Positions 28,337 to 37,317 are shown, counted from the first letter of the stretch. The stretch is 64,000 nucleotides of DNA from an uncultured Marvinbryantia sp. (GCA_947630735.1 CANRIR010000008.1:1-64000); one strand, 5' to 3'. Numbers and translations are program-made. The notes: a model not told the origin generated them from the letters alone.

Positions 28337-28747
28337 TTATTCTTCTGTAATTTTCTTTACTATCTCATCTCTGTCCTCGTCGGTCAGTTTGCCCGGTTTC
28401 CAGGTGATGCCCACTTTATCGTTCGCCATCCGTGGGATCAGATGAATGTGGAAATGGAAAACCGTCTGCCCCGCGGCCTCGTGGTTGTTCTGGAGCACGT
28501 TGATGCCGTCGCATCCCAGAGCTTTCTCCATCTTTTCCGCCATGTGCTTCGCCAGGATAAAGGCCTTGCCGGTAAGCTCCTCCGGCATCTCACAAATATT
28601 TGCGAAGTGCTGTTTCGGCAGGATCAGCATGTGACCTTTGGAAGCCGGACCGACATCCAGTATCACGCGAAAATCCGCATCCTCATAAAGTGTTGCGGAG
28701 GGAATCTCTCCTGAGGCAATTTTACAGAAAATGCAATTCTCCGTCAT
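28337..28747 (-). CDS. HIT family nucleotide hydrolase
   Basis: A 136-residue histidine-triad protein: HFHIHLIPR (residues 98-106) is the catalytic triad, and CIFCKIASGEIP with the Cys pair is the usual zinc-binding N-terminus of the HinT/FHIT-like branch. Members hydrolyse AMP-lysine-type or dinucleotide substrates. ATG 28747 follows AAAGGAGAGG; the frame extending to 28765 is not needed. The sigma factor gene follows closely on the same strand. Confidence 0.93.
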   Translation of the reverse strand: MTENCIFCKIASGEIPSATLYEDADFRVILDVGPASKGHMLILPKQHFANICEMPEELTGKAFILAKHMAEKMEKALGCDGINVLQNNHEAAGQTVFHFHIHLIPRMANDKVGITWKPGKLTDEDRDEIVKKITEE

Positions 28748-28833
28748 ATTTCCCTCTCCTTTCACGTATTAATATTATAGATACATAATAAAATTTTTCA
28801 CATTATCTGTCAACAACATAAAGGGGATTTTCT

Positions 28834-29766
28834 ATGCCGACTACCAAAGATTTTCAGACCCTGATATCTGCCATCTCGCACGAGGTGCGGAATCCGGTCA
28901 CGCTCATCAACAGCTATCTGCAATTATTGTCAAAAGATCATCCAGACTTGCAGGATGACCCATATTGGAGCAGCATCTTAAGTGAAATGTCACATTTAAA
29001 AAACCTGCTTTCCGACATCACTTCCTATCAGAACAGCTTCCGTCTGGAAACCGTCCCCACCGACATGAACGCCTGGCTCGACAGCTATGCGCAGAGGCTT
29101 CAGCCTGTGCTGTCACAGACACCTTATGTGACGTTTACATATGATGCGGCTGCCGATCTTCCGCAGGCGCGGATCGACAGCCATAAGCTGCGCCAGGTCC
29201 TGGACAACCTGGTGCGAAACTCCCTCGAAGCCATCCGGGCCGCGCGGCAGACAGAAGCATCTTGTCCGCACAATCCTGCCCCGGCAGCGAATATTTTCTT
29301 GCCAGAAGACTCAGGGGATGCCGCGCAGACCGCAGAAACTCCTTCCCGCAAAAACCTCGTACAGACCGCGCAAAGTCTTTCTCAAAGAAGCATCGCACAG
29401 ACCGTGGAACACCCTTCAGATGGTTCCGGCATCTCGTTCTTTCTCACTTTACGCGCCCGCACGCAGGATGGCTTTCTCTGCATCTGTGTGCGGGACAACG
29501 GCTGCGGCATAAAAAAAGAAGAACTGGAAACTCTGTTCCAGCCCTTCGCCACCCACAAGCCGGAGGGAACCGGCCTGGGGCTTGCCATCGCGCAGCAGAT
29601 CGTGGAGGCACACGGCGGCAGCATCAGGTGTTCTTCCTGCTGCCGGCCCACAGAATTCCAGATACTGCTGCCAGCACAAAGCCGCCCAAAAAGCCGCCCA
29701 GATGGGCAAAGTGATCCACCCCGGTCTCCCAAAAGCCCTGTATCAGAGAAAGCACAGCCATCATGA
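28834..29766 (+). CDS. Soluble sensor histidine kinase
   Basis: A 310-residue cytoplasmic kinase without a sensor domain. The H-box SHEVRNP (His16) lies almost at the N-terminus; N-box LRQVLDNLVRNSLEAI, G1 VRDNGCGIKKEE, F-box and G2 EGTGLGLAIAQQIVEAHGG follow. About 70 residues separate the N-box and G1, and they include three 12-residue tandem repeats (residues 164-199). No response regulator is adjacent. The last 143 bp overlap the rhomboid gene on the opposite strand, and the C-terminal tail after ILLPAQ is basic and serine/proline-rich, probably a product of the overlap. AAAGGGGA precedes the ATG. Confidence 0.85.
   Translation: MPTTKDFQTLISAISHEVRNPVTLINSYLQLLSKDHPDLQDDPYWSSILSEMSHLKNLLSDITSYQNSFRLETVPTDMNAWLDSYAQRLQPVLSQTPYVTFTYDAAADLPQARIDSHKLRQVLDNLVRNSLEAIRAARQTEASCPHNPAPAANIFLPEDSGDAAQTAETPSRKNLVQTAQSLSQRSIAQTVEHPSDGSGISFFLTLRARTQDGFLCICVRDNGCGIKKEELETLFQPFATHKPEGTGLGLAIAQQIVEAHGGSIRCSSCCRPTEFQILLPAQSRPKSRPDGQSDPPRSPKSPVSEKAQPS
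29323..29430 (+). repeat. In-frame 36-bp tandem repeat in the histidine kinase
   Basis: Three 36-bp units (29323-29358, 29359-29394, 29395-29430) encode AQTAETPSRKNL, VQTAQSLSQRSI and AQTVEHPSDGSG. They sit in a loop between the N-box and G1 box of the ATPase fold. Confidence 0.8.
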
Positions 29767-30247
29767 GCACGCCCCGGCTGTCCAGCCCCTCCACGCGTCC
29801 CCGGTTTTTGACGATCAGCCACACAAGCCCGCCGATAACGGCAAACACAGCCCCCGACGCTCCGGCGGAAGGGACGTCCTCCTGCTGAGACAGGTTGACG
29901 GCCAAAGACAGCAGGTTCCCCGCCAGCCCGCCGCCCAGATAGATCAGCAGATAGCGCAGTTTGCCCACGCGGGACTCCAGCATATCCCCCGCAAACACCA
30001 AAAGCAGCATGTTAAACAGCAGATGTTCCGCGCCGAAGTGCAGAAACATGGACGTTATCAGGCGGTAATACTGCCCGCCCTGCACAGTCAGAGACGGCAG
30101 CATGGCGCCGTGATCCAACATATACCGCACATCCAGAGGATCGCCGCCCGTCAGGATCATCCACAGGAAAACCGCTGCATTTATGGCGACCATGAGCAGA
30201 TTCGCTTTCTTACGGCTCTTTAAAAAAGCCCCCATTTCCTGAAGCAT
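29624..30247 (-). CDS. Rhomboid family intramembrane serine protease
   Basis: A 207-residue membrane protease with six membrane segments: HFGAEHLLFN (His70, His75, Asn79 oxyanion region), nucleophile Ser131 in GASGAVF and His182 in HFAHLGGFLGGF. It cleaves transmembrane helices of unknown targets. GGAAAGG lies about 10 nt before the first ATG. Its 3' end overlaps the convergent histidine kinase gene by 143 bp, so both mRNAs share a complementary end. Confidence 0.93.
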   Translation of the reverse strand: MLQEMGAFLKSRKKANLLMVAINAAVFLWMILTGGDPLDVRYMLDHGAMLPSLTVQGGQYYRLITSMFLHFGAEHLLFNMLLLVFAGDMLESRVGKLRYLLIYLGGGLAGNLLSLAVNLSQQEDVPSAGASGAVFAVIGGLVWLIVKNRGRVEGLDSRGVLMMAVLSLIQGFWETGVDHFAHLGGFLGGFVLAAVSGILWAGSRKNT

Positions 30248-30276
30248 AGAATTTGTACCTTTCCGAAATTTTTCAC

Positions 30277-30305
30277 TTGTATATTTATATGTTATGTATT
30301 AGAAT
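30277..30305 (+). promoter_or_regulatory. Promoter of the ferredoxin gene
   Basis: TTGTAT (30277-30282), 17 nt, TAGAAT (30300-30305); the ATG is 37 nt further on with AAGGAGG between. Confidence 0.65.
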
Positions 30306-30341
30306 GTAGGCATACAAAAAATTTTAAGGAGGATTAGTAGT

Positions 30342-30512
30342 ATGGCATATGTAATCTCTGATGAGTGCGTAGCTTGCGGAACATGCGCAGAAGCATGCCC
30401 GGCCGAGGCGATCAGCGAGGGCGATGGCAAATATGTGATCGACCCGGATGTCTGTCTTGAGTGCGGTACCTGCGAGAGCGAATGCCCGACAGGCGCTATC
30501 TCTGCTGAATAA
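30342..30512 (+). CDS. 2[4Fe-4S] ferredoxin
   Basis: A 56-residue clostridial-type ferredoxin with two cluster motifs: CVACGTCAEACP (from residue 9) and CLECGTCESECP (from residue 38). Each has the CxxCxxC...CP pattern, so both 4Fe-4S clusters should form. It carries electrons at low potential for fermentative enzymes. AAGGAGGA precedes the ATG. It is a stand-alone gene with its own promoter. Confidence 0.95.
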   Translation: MAYVISDECVACGTCAEACPAEAISEGDGKYVIDPDVCLECGTCESECPTGAISAE

Positions 30513-30632
30513 TCATGGATAATGCCGGAATGGGGCTGCCCGGTCGATACAGGCGCGGCGGCCCCGTCCCGATGGATCCGCAGCGGGTGCACATGCCCGC
30601 AGCACTGCAATCTCCCGGCCATCTGCCAACCC

Positions 30633-31349
30633 CTATCTCCTTAATAATCTGTCCCAAAAAGATCTCTTTTCTTTAGATGCCGCCACAAAGCGGCTGTTTT
30701 TTTGCTTTTCCCGGATCGCCTCGTCCAGCAGACGGAAATGTTCTTCCTCCCGTTTTTCCTGCATGTGCAAAAGATAATCCGTCTCCCTGGCCATGGATTC
30801 CTCCATCCGCTTTTGGAGCTCCTCATTATTATCCTTCACAACCTTTTCTACAATATCCTCCACCAGATCCATAAACTGCTGCAGTTTCTGCGCGTTGCTG
30901 CGAAGCACCGCCAGAGAGACATCCTCGCCCTGCGCGCTCTCCTTCTCTGTCTGCTCCTGCGCATCCCGCCAATCGTCTGTCTGGCCGTTCGTCTCCCGCC
31001 AGCCGCCTGCCTGGCCGTTCGTCTCCCGCCAGTCGCTTTGCCGGTTACCTGCCTGCTCTTCTGTCTCGTGCCAGTTGCCTGCCTGTCCGCTCGCCTGCTG
31101 CCATCCATCCTGACGGCCCGGGTGCGCCGCCCCCTTCAGGACCAGCCGTATGGCCTTCAGCTGCAGGCCCTCCTCCTTCAGTTTCTTCACTTTCTGAAAT
31201 GTCTCAATATTTTCTCGGGTGTAGTATCTGTGTCCCAGCTCTGTCCTCCCAACCGGTATCTCCAGTTCTTCTTCCCAGTAGCGAAGGACGTGGGGTTCCA
31301 CGGCGACAATCTTTGCCGTCTCGGAAATCAAGAAACGATGTTCCTCCAC
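30633..31349 (-). CDS. MerR-family transcriptional regulator with repetitive linker
   Basis: A 238-residue regulator. The N-terminal MerR winged helix (ISETAKIVAVEPHVLRYWEEELEI, HRYYTRENIETFQKVKKLKEEG) is followed by a low-complexity hydrophilic linker with 10-residue repeats (units around WRETNGQAGG), then a coiled-coil C-terminus (EELQKRMEESMARETDYLLHM) and a basic tail. GTG at 31349 is the start, with GGAGG 8 nt upstream; the longer frame upstream crosses a promoter-like TATACT. No ligand domain is recognisable. The genes it controls are not evident, and autoregulation is possible. Confidence 0.85.
   Translation of the reverse strand: MEEHRFLISETAKIVAVEPHVLRYWEEELEIPVGRTELGHRYYTRENIETFQKVKKLKEEGLQLKAIRLVLKGAAHPGRQDGWQQASGQAGNWHETEEQAGNRQSDWRETNGQAGGWRETNGQTDDWRDAQEQTEKESAQGEDVSLAVLRSNAQKLQQFMDLVEDIVEKVVKDNNEELQKRMEESMARETDYLLHMQEKREEEHFRLLDEAIREKQKNSRFVAASKEKRSFWDRLLRR
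30946..31109 (-). repeat. 30-bp in-frame tandem repeats in the MerR regulator
   Basis: Units 30946-30975, 30976-31005 and 31006-31035 are 30 bp long; the second and third are almost identical. Longer decayed units continue to about 31109. They encode a tryptophan- and glutamine-rich linker (WRETNGQ type). Confidence 0.8.
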
Positions 31350-31463
31350 AATACTTCCCTCCGTATTCTGTTTTCTACACCCAGTATACCACAAACGCCC
31401 ATTTTGCGCAGAAAAAGATATCGCATAATCTGACAGGATCTGCATTTGTCTGTCCACACTGCT

Positions 31464-31493
31464 GAAAAGTCCTTCGCCTCACGGCGAAGGACT
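31464..31493 (-). terminator. Terminator of the pentose importer operon
   Basis: Perfect 11-bp stem AGTCCTTCGCC / GGCGAAGGACT with a 4-nt loop, followed on the minus strand by TTTTC. It lies about 60 bp after the permease stop. Confidence 0.88.
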
Positions 31494-31550
31494 ATGCTTT
31501 CAACCCGACCATTTCTATACCGCATATCGGTCAGCGGTAAACTTTCCCCG

Positions 31551-32726
31551 TTACGCGTTCTTCTTCTTGGACACCACGTCGAAGATGACGGCCGCCAGAA
31601 GCACAAGGCCCTTAACCACCTTCTGCATATTCTGGTCGGTGCCCATGATGGACATACCCTGGTTGATAATACCCATCAGAAGTGCGCCGATGATAACGCC
31701 CGGCACGGTGCCGATGCCGCCGTAGGCGGAAGCGCCGCCGATGAAGCAGGAGCCGATGGCGTCCATCTCATAGTTCTGGCCGTAGGTGGGCTGCGCGCTG
31801 GTCATACGCGCGATGGTAAGCATGCCCGCCAGAGCGGCCAGCAGGCCCATGTTGGTGTAGGCGATGAAATACACCATGTCGGTGTTGATGCCGGAGAGCT
31901 TGGTGGCTTTCTCGTTGCCGCCCACCGCGTAGAAGTAACGCCCCACAGTGGTCTTGCTGGTAATGTAACCGTAAATGAGCACCACCACGAGCACCCACAC
32001 CAGAGAAGTGGGAATACCCTTGTGCTGCGCCAGTTTAACGGACACAAACATGATGGCCGCGCAGATAATGATCATCTTTAAATACATAGCCACGGGGTTG
32101 CCCGTCTCATAGCCTTTTTTCCTGCGGTTCAGGTCGCCGCGCACCGTCACAAAGATGTAGATGAGGCAGGCGATCGCGCCCACAGCCACAGCCACGCGGT
32201 TCAGCCCGTCTCCGCCGCCCAGGAAATCCGGGACATAGCAGTTCGCGCCGCCGCCCAGCAGCACGGTAAAGGTTTCTGATTTAATGGGAAGCGTCTTGCC
32301 GCCCAGCACGATGTTGGAAAGTCCGCGGAACACCAGCATGCCCGACAGGGTAGTGATGAACGGCGGGATGCGGAAGAACGCGATCCAGAATGCCTGCCAT
32401 GCGCCGATCAGCGCGCCGAGGAGCAGCATCAGAATGATGGCCGCCGCAACGGGAACTTTCATGTTTTCCATGAGCACGCCGCCCACAGCGCCGACAAAGC
32501 AGACCACCGAACCAACGGAAAGATCGATGTTGCCGCCCGTGAGGATGCACAGCAGCATACCGGTCGCCAGCACGAACACGTAAGCGTTCTGCGAGATCAG
32601 GTTCGTGATGTTCTGCGGGAACAGGATCTTACCCTGAGTGCCCCAGGTAAAGAACAGCATTACCAGCACCAGGACAATGACCATCGTATATTTTTGTATA
32701 AACGCTTTTACTTTTGCACTATCCAT
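31551..32726 (-). CDS. gguB: Multiple-monosaccharide ABC transporter permease, GguB/XylH type
   Basis: A 391-residue membrane subunit of a CUT2-type importer for xylose, arabinose, galactose or similar. It has about ten membrane segments and the family motif TGGNIDLSVGSVV early on; ARMTSAQPTYGQNYEMDAIGSCFIGGASAYGGIGTV is the conserved coupling region. AAAGGAG precedes the ATG. The gene begins 3 nt after the ATPase stop and is the last gene of the chvE-gguA-gguB operon, closed by the terminator at 31464-31493. Confidence 0.92.
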   Translation of the reverse strand: MDSAKVKAFIQKYTMVIVLVLVMLFFTWGTQGKILFPQNITNLISQNAYVFVLATGMLLCILTGGNIDLSVGSVVCFVGAVGGVLMENMKVPVAAAIILMLLLGALIGAWQAFWIAFFRIPPFITTLSGMLVFRGLSNIVLGGKTLPIKSETFTVLLGGGANCYVPDFLGGGDGLNRVAVAVGAIACLIYIFVTVRGDLNRRKKGYETGNPVAMYLKMIIICAAIMFVSVKLAQHKGIPTSLVWVLVVVLIYGYITSKTTVGRYFYAVGGNEKATKLSGINTDMVYFIAYTNMGLLAALAGMLTIARMTSAQPTYGQNYEMDAIGSCFIGGASAYGGIGTVPGVIIGALLMGIINQGMSIMGTDQNMQKVVKGLVLLAAVIFDVVSKKKNA

Positions 32727-32729
32727 TGT

Positions 32730-34268
32730 TTACTCTCCTTTGCTCGATTTCAGAATACATGCCATGATCTTTTCCTGAGTAGCTTCCTCCTGGGTCAGCT
32801 CGCCGACTATCTTGCCCTCGTTCATCACGTAGATCCTGTCCGACATGCCCAGCACTTCAGGCAGCTCCGAGGAGATCATGATCACGGATTTTCCCGCCGC
32901 AACCAGATCGTTGATGATGCAGTAGATCTCGTACTTCGCGCCCACGTCGATGCCGCGGGTGGGCTCGTCCAGGATCAGAATATCCGGATCCGCAAACATC
33001 CACTTTGCCAGAAGCACTTTCTGCTGGTTGCCGCCGCTTAGGTTGCCCACGTTCTGCTCCACGGTGGGGCACTTGGTGCGCAGCTTGTCCTTGTATTCCA
33101 CGGCCACCGCATACTCCTTGTCCTTGTCGATGATCACGCCGTTGCTGACGCCCTCCAGGTTTGCCAGCGTGGTGTTGGTCTTGATGGGGTTGCTTAAGAT
33201 CAGGCCGTCGCCCTTGCGGTCCTCCGTCACGTACGCCAGCTTGTGATGGATGGCGTCGCGCTCGTTCTTCAGCTCCACCGTCTGACCGTTCAGCTTTAAG
33301 GTGCCGCTGATGTTGGTGCCGTAGCTCCTCCCGAAAATGCTCTTCGCCAGCTCGGTGCGCCCGGCTCCCATCAGCCCGGAGATGCCGACCACCTCGCCTT
33401 TGTGCACTTTCAGGGACACGCTGTCCACCACCTTGCGCTCGCTGTAAAGCGGGTGGTACACGGTCCAGTTCTCCACTTCCATGTTCACATCCCCGATCTT
33501 CACATCGGGGCGCTTGGGGAACCGGTCCGCGATCTCACGTCCTACCATGCCCTTGATGATGCGGTCCTCCGAGAAATCGTCCACGCCCTTGGTGAGCGTC
33601 TCGATGGTGGAGCCGTCGCGAATGACGGTAATCTTATCCGCCACGTAGGAAACCTCGTTCAGCTTATGGGAGATAATGATACAGGTCATTCCCTCTTTCT
33701 TAAATTTCAGAAGCAGATCCAGCAGCGCCTGGGAATCGGACTCGTTCAGGGACGAAGTCGGCTCGTCCAGAATGAGGAGCTTCGCGTGCTTCGCCAGAGC
33801 TTTGGCGATCTCCACAAGCTGCTGTTTGCCCACGCCGATGTCCTTGATCAGGGTCCTGGAGGACTCCGTCAGGCCTACCTGTTTCATATATTCAGCCGCC
33901 ATGCCGTATGTCTCGTCCCAATTGATGGCAGCCTTCTTTCCGCGCTCATTGCCCAGGAACATATTCTCGCCGATGGTCATATAGGGAACCAGCGCCAGCT
34001 CCTGGTGGATAATAACAATCCCTTTCTCCTCGCTTTCTTTGATGTGGTGGAACTTGCACACCTCTCCGTTGTAGATGATATCCCCCTCGTAGGAGCCGTA
34101 GGGATAGATGCCGGAGAGGACGTTCATCAGGGTGGACTTTCCCGCTCCGTTTTCTCCAACCAGAGCGTGGATCTCGCCCTCCTCCACCTGAAGATTTACG
34201 TTGTCGAGTGCTTTCACACCAGGGAATGTTTTGGTAATGTTTTTCATTTCCAGAAGTATCTTTGCCAA
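32730..34268 (-). CDS. gguA: Sugar ABC transporter ATPase with two nucleotide-binding domains, GguA type
   Basis: A 512-residue double ATPase. The first half carries Walker [10 protein letters not shown] and signature [13 protein letters not shown]; the second carries [16 protein letters not shown] and [17 protein letters not shown]. It energises pentose uptake with the binding protein at 34408-35460. The best start is TTG at 34268 (protein begins [18 protein letters not shown]), because GGAGGGAG is 5-7 nt upstream; an ATG about 10 codons earlier lacks a ribosome site. It is 3 nt upstream of the permease. A strong hairpin (34354-34379) separates it from the binding protein gene. Confidence 0.92.
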   Translation of the reverse strand: MAKILLEMKNITKTFPGVKALDNVNLQVEEGEIHALVGENGAGKSTLMNVLSGIYPYGSYEGDIIYNGEVCKFHHIKESEEKGIVIIHQELALVPYMTIGENMFLGNERGKKAAINWDETYGMAAEYMKQVGLTESSRTLIKDIGVGKQQLVEIAKALAKHAKLLILDEPTSSLNESDSQALLDLLLKFKKEGMTCIIISHKLNEVSYVADKITVIRDGSTIETLTKGVDDFSEDRIIKGMVGREIADRFPKRPDVKIGDVNMEVENWTVYHPLYSERKVVDSVSLKVHKGEVVGISGLMGAGRTELAKSIFGRSYGTNISGTLKLNGQTVELKNERDAIHHKLAYVTEDRKGDGLILSNPIKTNTTLANLEGVSNGVIIDKDKEYAVAVEYKDKLRTKCPTVEQNVGNLSGGNQQKVLLAKWMFADPDILILDEPTRGIDVGAKYEIYCIINDLVAAGKSVIMISSELPEVLGMSDRIYVMNEGKIVGELTQEEATQEKIMACILKSSKGE

Positions 34269-34353
34269 AATTGCTCCCTCCAAACTTTCATTCATCATAA
34301 CTGCGCGCGGCCCGCGGCTCTGTGCCGCGGCCGCTTTGCAGCCGTGATATGTA

Positions 34354-34379
34354 ACAGGCGGGCGAAAGGGCCCGCCTGT
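34354..34379 (-). repeat. Intercistronic hairpin between binding protein and GguA genes
   Basis: Perfect 10-bp arms ACAGGCGGGC / GCCCGCCTGT with a 6-nt loop. A second GC-rich hairpin (CCGCGGC...GTGCCGCGG, around 34314-34331) follows it. There is no T-run, so it probably protects the binding-protein mRNA or partly ends transcription, giving more binding protein than transporter. Confidence 0.7.
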
Positions 34380-34407
34380 ATAGGATCTTATAAATTGTGT
34401 CCAAGTC

Positions 34408-35460
34408 TTACTGGATCTGATCCTCGGTGTAGTAACCGGAGTCGATCAGGATCTCTTTGTAGTTGTCAACCGTAACAGCTACCGGCTCGCAAAGGAAGGA
34501 CGGGATAACGCCTGTGCCGTTGTCGTAGGTCTCGGTGTCGTTAACCGGAGCTTCTTCGCCCTTAACGATAGCGTCTACCATCTCAACAACCTGAGATGCC
34601 AGAGTACGTGTATCTTTGAATACGGACATAGCCTGTGTGCCGTCAACGATGTGCGGAACATTCGCGATGTCGCAGTCCTGACCGGTAATGATCGGGTACT
34701 CGCCAGTGTAGTTCGCAGCCAGAGCGTTTACAACGCCGAGAGCTGTGGAGTCGTTGGAAGCGAGAACTGCATCCAGGTTGGTTCCATCTGCATAGAAGGA
34801 AGAAAGGATGTTCTCAAATCTGGACTGTGCCGTAGCGGTATCCCATCCTGCGGTAGCAACCTCATCCTTGGTCATCTGGCCTGACGGAACAACCAGCTTG
34901 CCCTCGTCGATGTACGGCTGAAGAACGTCCATAGCGCCGCCGAAGAAGAAGTTTACGTTGTTGTCGCCCGGGTCGCCGGTAACCATCTCAAGGTTGAACG
35001 GGCCGTCCTGGTTCTCCAGATCCAGAGCTTCTACGATGTATTCGCCCTGCGTCTTGCCTACCAGGTAGTTGTCGAAGGTTGCGTAGTAGGAAACCGCATC
35101 CGTGTTCATGATCAGACGGTCATAAGCGATAACCGGGATGTTGGCTTCTTTCGCCTGCGCAAGAACGGTTCCAAGGGAGTCGCCCTCGATGGAAGCGATA
35201 ACCAGAAGCTGGTCGCCGTTTGCGATCATGTTCTCGATCTGGGAAACCTGGGTCTGAACATCATTGCCAGCATACTGAAGGTCTACTTCGTAGCCTTTCT
35301 CTTCCAGCTGAGCCTTCATGTTCTCGCCGTCCTGGTTCCATCTCTGAAGATCCTGCGTCGGCATCGCAACACCGATCTTTTCGCCTTCTGCGTTTGCAGC
35401 AACGCCAAGGCCTGCCAGCATGGAAACTGCCATAACTGCTGTCAAAACTTTTTTGTTCAT
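34408..35460 (-). CDS. chvE: Sugar-binding protein of the pentose importer, ChvE-like (no lipobox)
   Basis: A 350-residue periplasmic-type binding protein for pentoses and galactose-type sugars. The signal sequence [20 protein letters not shown] ends near ANA, and no lipobox Cys is present. Conserved pocket residues surround [25 protein letters not shown] and [24 protein letters not shown] precedes the ATG at 35460. The [10 protein letters not shown] motif is typical of the multiple-sugar (MmsB/ChvE) group. First gene of the operon; the 252-bp gap upstream holds its promoter region and the xylB terminator. Confidence 0.92.
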   Translation of the reverse strand: MNKKVLTAVMAVSMLAGLGVAANAEGEKIGVAMPTQDLQRWNQDGENMKAQLEEKGYEVDLQYAGNDVQTQVSQIENMIANGDQLLVIASIEGDSLGTVLAQAKEANIPVIAYDRLIMNTDAVSYYATFDNYLVGKTQGEYIVEALDLENQDGPFNLEMVTGDPGDNNVNFFFGGAMDVLQPYIDEGKLVVPSGQMTKDEVATAGWDTATAQSRFENILSSFYADGTNLDAVLASNDSTALGVVNALAANYTGEYPIITGQDCDIANVPHIVDGTQAMSVFKDTRTLASQVVEMVDAIVKGEEAPVNDTETYDNGTGVIPSFLCEPVAVTVDNYKEILIDSGYYTEDQIQ

Positions 35461-35654
35461 TTTGCTTGTCCTCCATAAAAAATTTTTTCCGTTTTCGGTA
35501 TTTTGACTATAACACAAAATTACCCCTCTTGTCACTAGAAAATTTCAAAAAAAGTGGGATTTTTTTATGAAATATAGCCAATCCGCCTTCAAAATAGCAT
35601 TATCTTGTGATGAAAATGTGCTAGAAATCCGTCCGTGCGCACAGCCGAGCGGCC

Positions 35655-35686
35655 AAAAAAAGGAGCTGCCCGGCGAAGGCAGCCCC
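35655..35686 (-). terminator. Terminator of xylB
   Basis: The minus-strand stem GGGGCTGCC / GGCAGCTCC has one mismatch and is followed by seven T residues. It lies about 27 bp after the xylB stop. Confidence 0.88.
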
Positions 35687-35712
35687 GTTTTCTCTGGCTT
35701 TTGTGCAGATCT

Positions 35713-37197
35713 TTATATTGTTACCGTGTCGAACAGTTCCTTCACGGTCGGGTAGATCTTTGCGAATTTCGCATATTTGTCGTTGTATTTCGCCACCAGC
35801 TCGGGCTCCGGCTCCACCGTGTCGATCACTTTGACCAGCTTCGCGGCGGCCTCCTCCACGGAGGCAAACTCGCCGCAGGCCACGGCCGCCAGCATGGCTC
35901 CGCCGTAACCCGGCCCTTCCTCGCTCTCGATCACATCCACCTTGATGCCCAGCACGTTGGCGATGATCTTCTTCCACAGGGGGCTCTTCGCGCCGCCGCC
36001 GCAGATCTTGGTGCGCTCGATGCTGATGCCGAGGGATTTCGCCACCTCAAAGGAATCGCGGATGGCAAACGCCACACCCTCCAGCACCGCCTGCGTCATG
36101 TCCGCGCGCGTGGTGTCCATGGTCATGCCGATGAACGTGCCCCTGGCGTTCGGGTTGTTGTGCGGGGAGCGCTCGCCCATCAGATACGGCAGGAAGAACA
36201 CATGGTTCTCTCCCAGCGCGCCGATCTTCGCCTGCTCCGCCGCGTAGTCCTTCGTGCCGATGATCTCGTCCATCCACCACTTGTTGCAGGAGGCCGCCGA
36301 GAGCATGCAGCCCATCAGATGGTAGTGGCCGTCCGCGTGCGCGAAGGAGTGCAGCGCGTTGTTCTCGTCCACCCCGAAGCCGCTGCTGGACACAAAGATG
36401 GTGCCGCTGGTTCCCAGGGAAATGTTGCACATGCCGTCGCCCACGGTGCCGGTGCCCACGGCCGCAGCCGCGTTGTCGCCCGCGCCCGCCACGATCTTCA
36501 CGTTCTTCGGGAAGCCCAGCTCGTCCGCGATCTCGGGAAGGATATCGCCCACCGCCTCGTAGCTCTCAAAAATCTTCGGCACCTGCGCCTCCGTGATGCC
36601 GCAGATGTCCAGCATCTCTTTGGACCAGCACTTGTTCTTCACGTCGAAGATCAGCATGCCGGACGCGTCAGAGACGTCCGTGCAGTAGACGCCGGACAGC
36701 TTAAACGCGATGTAGTCCTTCGGCAGCATGATCATTTTGATCTTCGCGAAATTCTCCGGCTCCTCCTCCTTCATCCAGAGGATCTTCGGTGCCGTAAACC
36801 CTGCGAACGCGATGTTCGCGGTATACTCCGAAAGTTTATTCTTGCCGATCACATTGTTCAGGTAATCCGTCTGCTTCTGGGTGCGGCCGTCGTTCCAGAG
36901 GATGGCCGGGCGGATGACGTCGTCATGCTCGTCCAGGGCCACCAGCCCGTGCATCTGTCCGCCGAAGCTGATGCCCGCGATGAGGCTCTTGTCGCAGTTT
37001 GCGGTCAGCTCCTTCAAGCCCTCCATCACTGCGCTCCACCAGTCCTCCGGCTTCTGTTCCGACCAGCCCGGATGCGGAAAATACAGCGGGTACTCTTTCG
37101 AGACCACATTTTCTATTTTGCCCTGGGCGTCCATCAGCAGCAGCTTCACTGCCGACGTGCCAAGGTCAACGCCGATATATAACATATTTTGTACCAT
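35713..37197 (-). CDS. xylB: Xylulokinase
   Basis: A 494-residue FGGY-family kinase that phosphorylates D-xylulose. MLYIGVDLGTSAVKLLLMD is the N-terminal phosphate site, GISFGGQMHGL and ILWNDGRTQ bind sugar, GAGDNAAAAVG follows, and GGGAKSPLWKKI is the C-terminal signature. Sugar specificity is inferred from similarity and from the neighbouring pentose genes. The start is ATG 37197 or the ATG four codons later; neither has a close ribosome site. The nearest AAAGGAG is about 30 nt upstream, and the intervening bases can form a short GCAGG...CCTGC stem. It is a single-gene unit between two terminators. Confidence 0.93.
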   Translation of the reverse strand: MVQNMLYIGVDLGTSAVKLLLMDAQGKIENVVSKEYPLYFPHPGWSEQKPEDWWSAVMEGLKELTANCDKSLIAGISFGGQMHGLVALDEHDDVIRPAILWNDGRTQKQTDYLNNVIGKNKLSEYTANIAFAGFTAPKILWMKEEEPENFAKIKMIMLPKDYIAFKLSGVYCTDVSDASGMLIFDVKNKCWSKEMLDICGITEAQVPKIFESYEAVGDILPEIADELGFPKNVKIVAGAGDNAAAAVGTGTVGDGMCNISLGTSGTIFVSSSGFGVDENNALHSFAHADGHYHLMGCMLSAASCNKWWMDEIIGTKDYAAEQAKIGALGENHVFFLPYLMGERSPHNNPNARGTFIGMTMDTTRADMTQAVLEGVAFAIRDSFEVAKSLGISIERTKICGGGAKSPLWKKIIANVLGIKVDVIESEEGPGYGGAMLAAVACGEFASVEEAAAKLVKVIDTVEPEPELVAKYNDKYAKFAKIYPTVKELFDTVTI

Positions 37198-37279
37198 GCC
37201 GCAGGTCTGGCTGTTTGTGCCTGCAGCTGCTCCTTTCTTATAATATCATGGTCTGCAGAGCAGGCCATGATGTAATTTG

Positions 37280-37305
37280 AAAAACAGGCGGCCGAAGCCG
37301 CCTGT
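37280..37305 (-). terminator. Terminator of the DUF4867-isomerase operon
   Basis: Perfect 9-bp stem ACAGGCGGC / GCCGCCTGT with a 4-nt loop, then TTTTC on the minus strand, 13 bp after the isomerase stop. It separates the isomerase transcript from xylB. Confidence 0.9.
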
Positions 37306-37317
37306 CTGACGGTATTT

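Noticed and set aside
30299-30622. A minus-strand open frame opposite the ferredoxin gene
   Set aside because: The plus strand has a ferredoxin with two perfect cluster motifs, a promoter and a ribosome site; the opposite frame has none of these.
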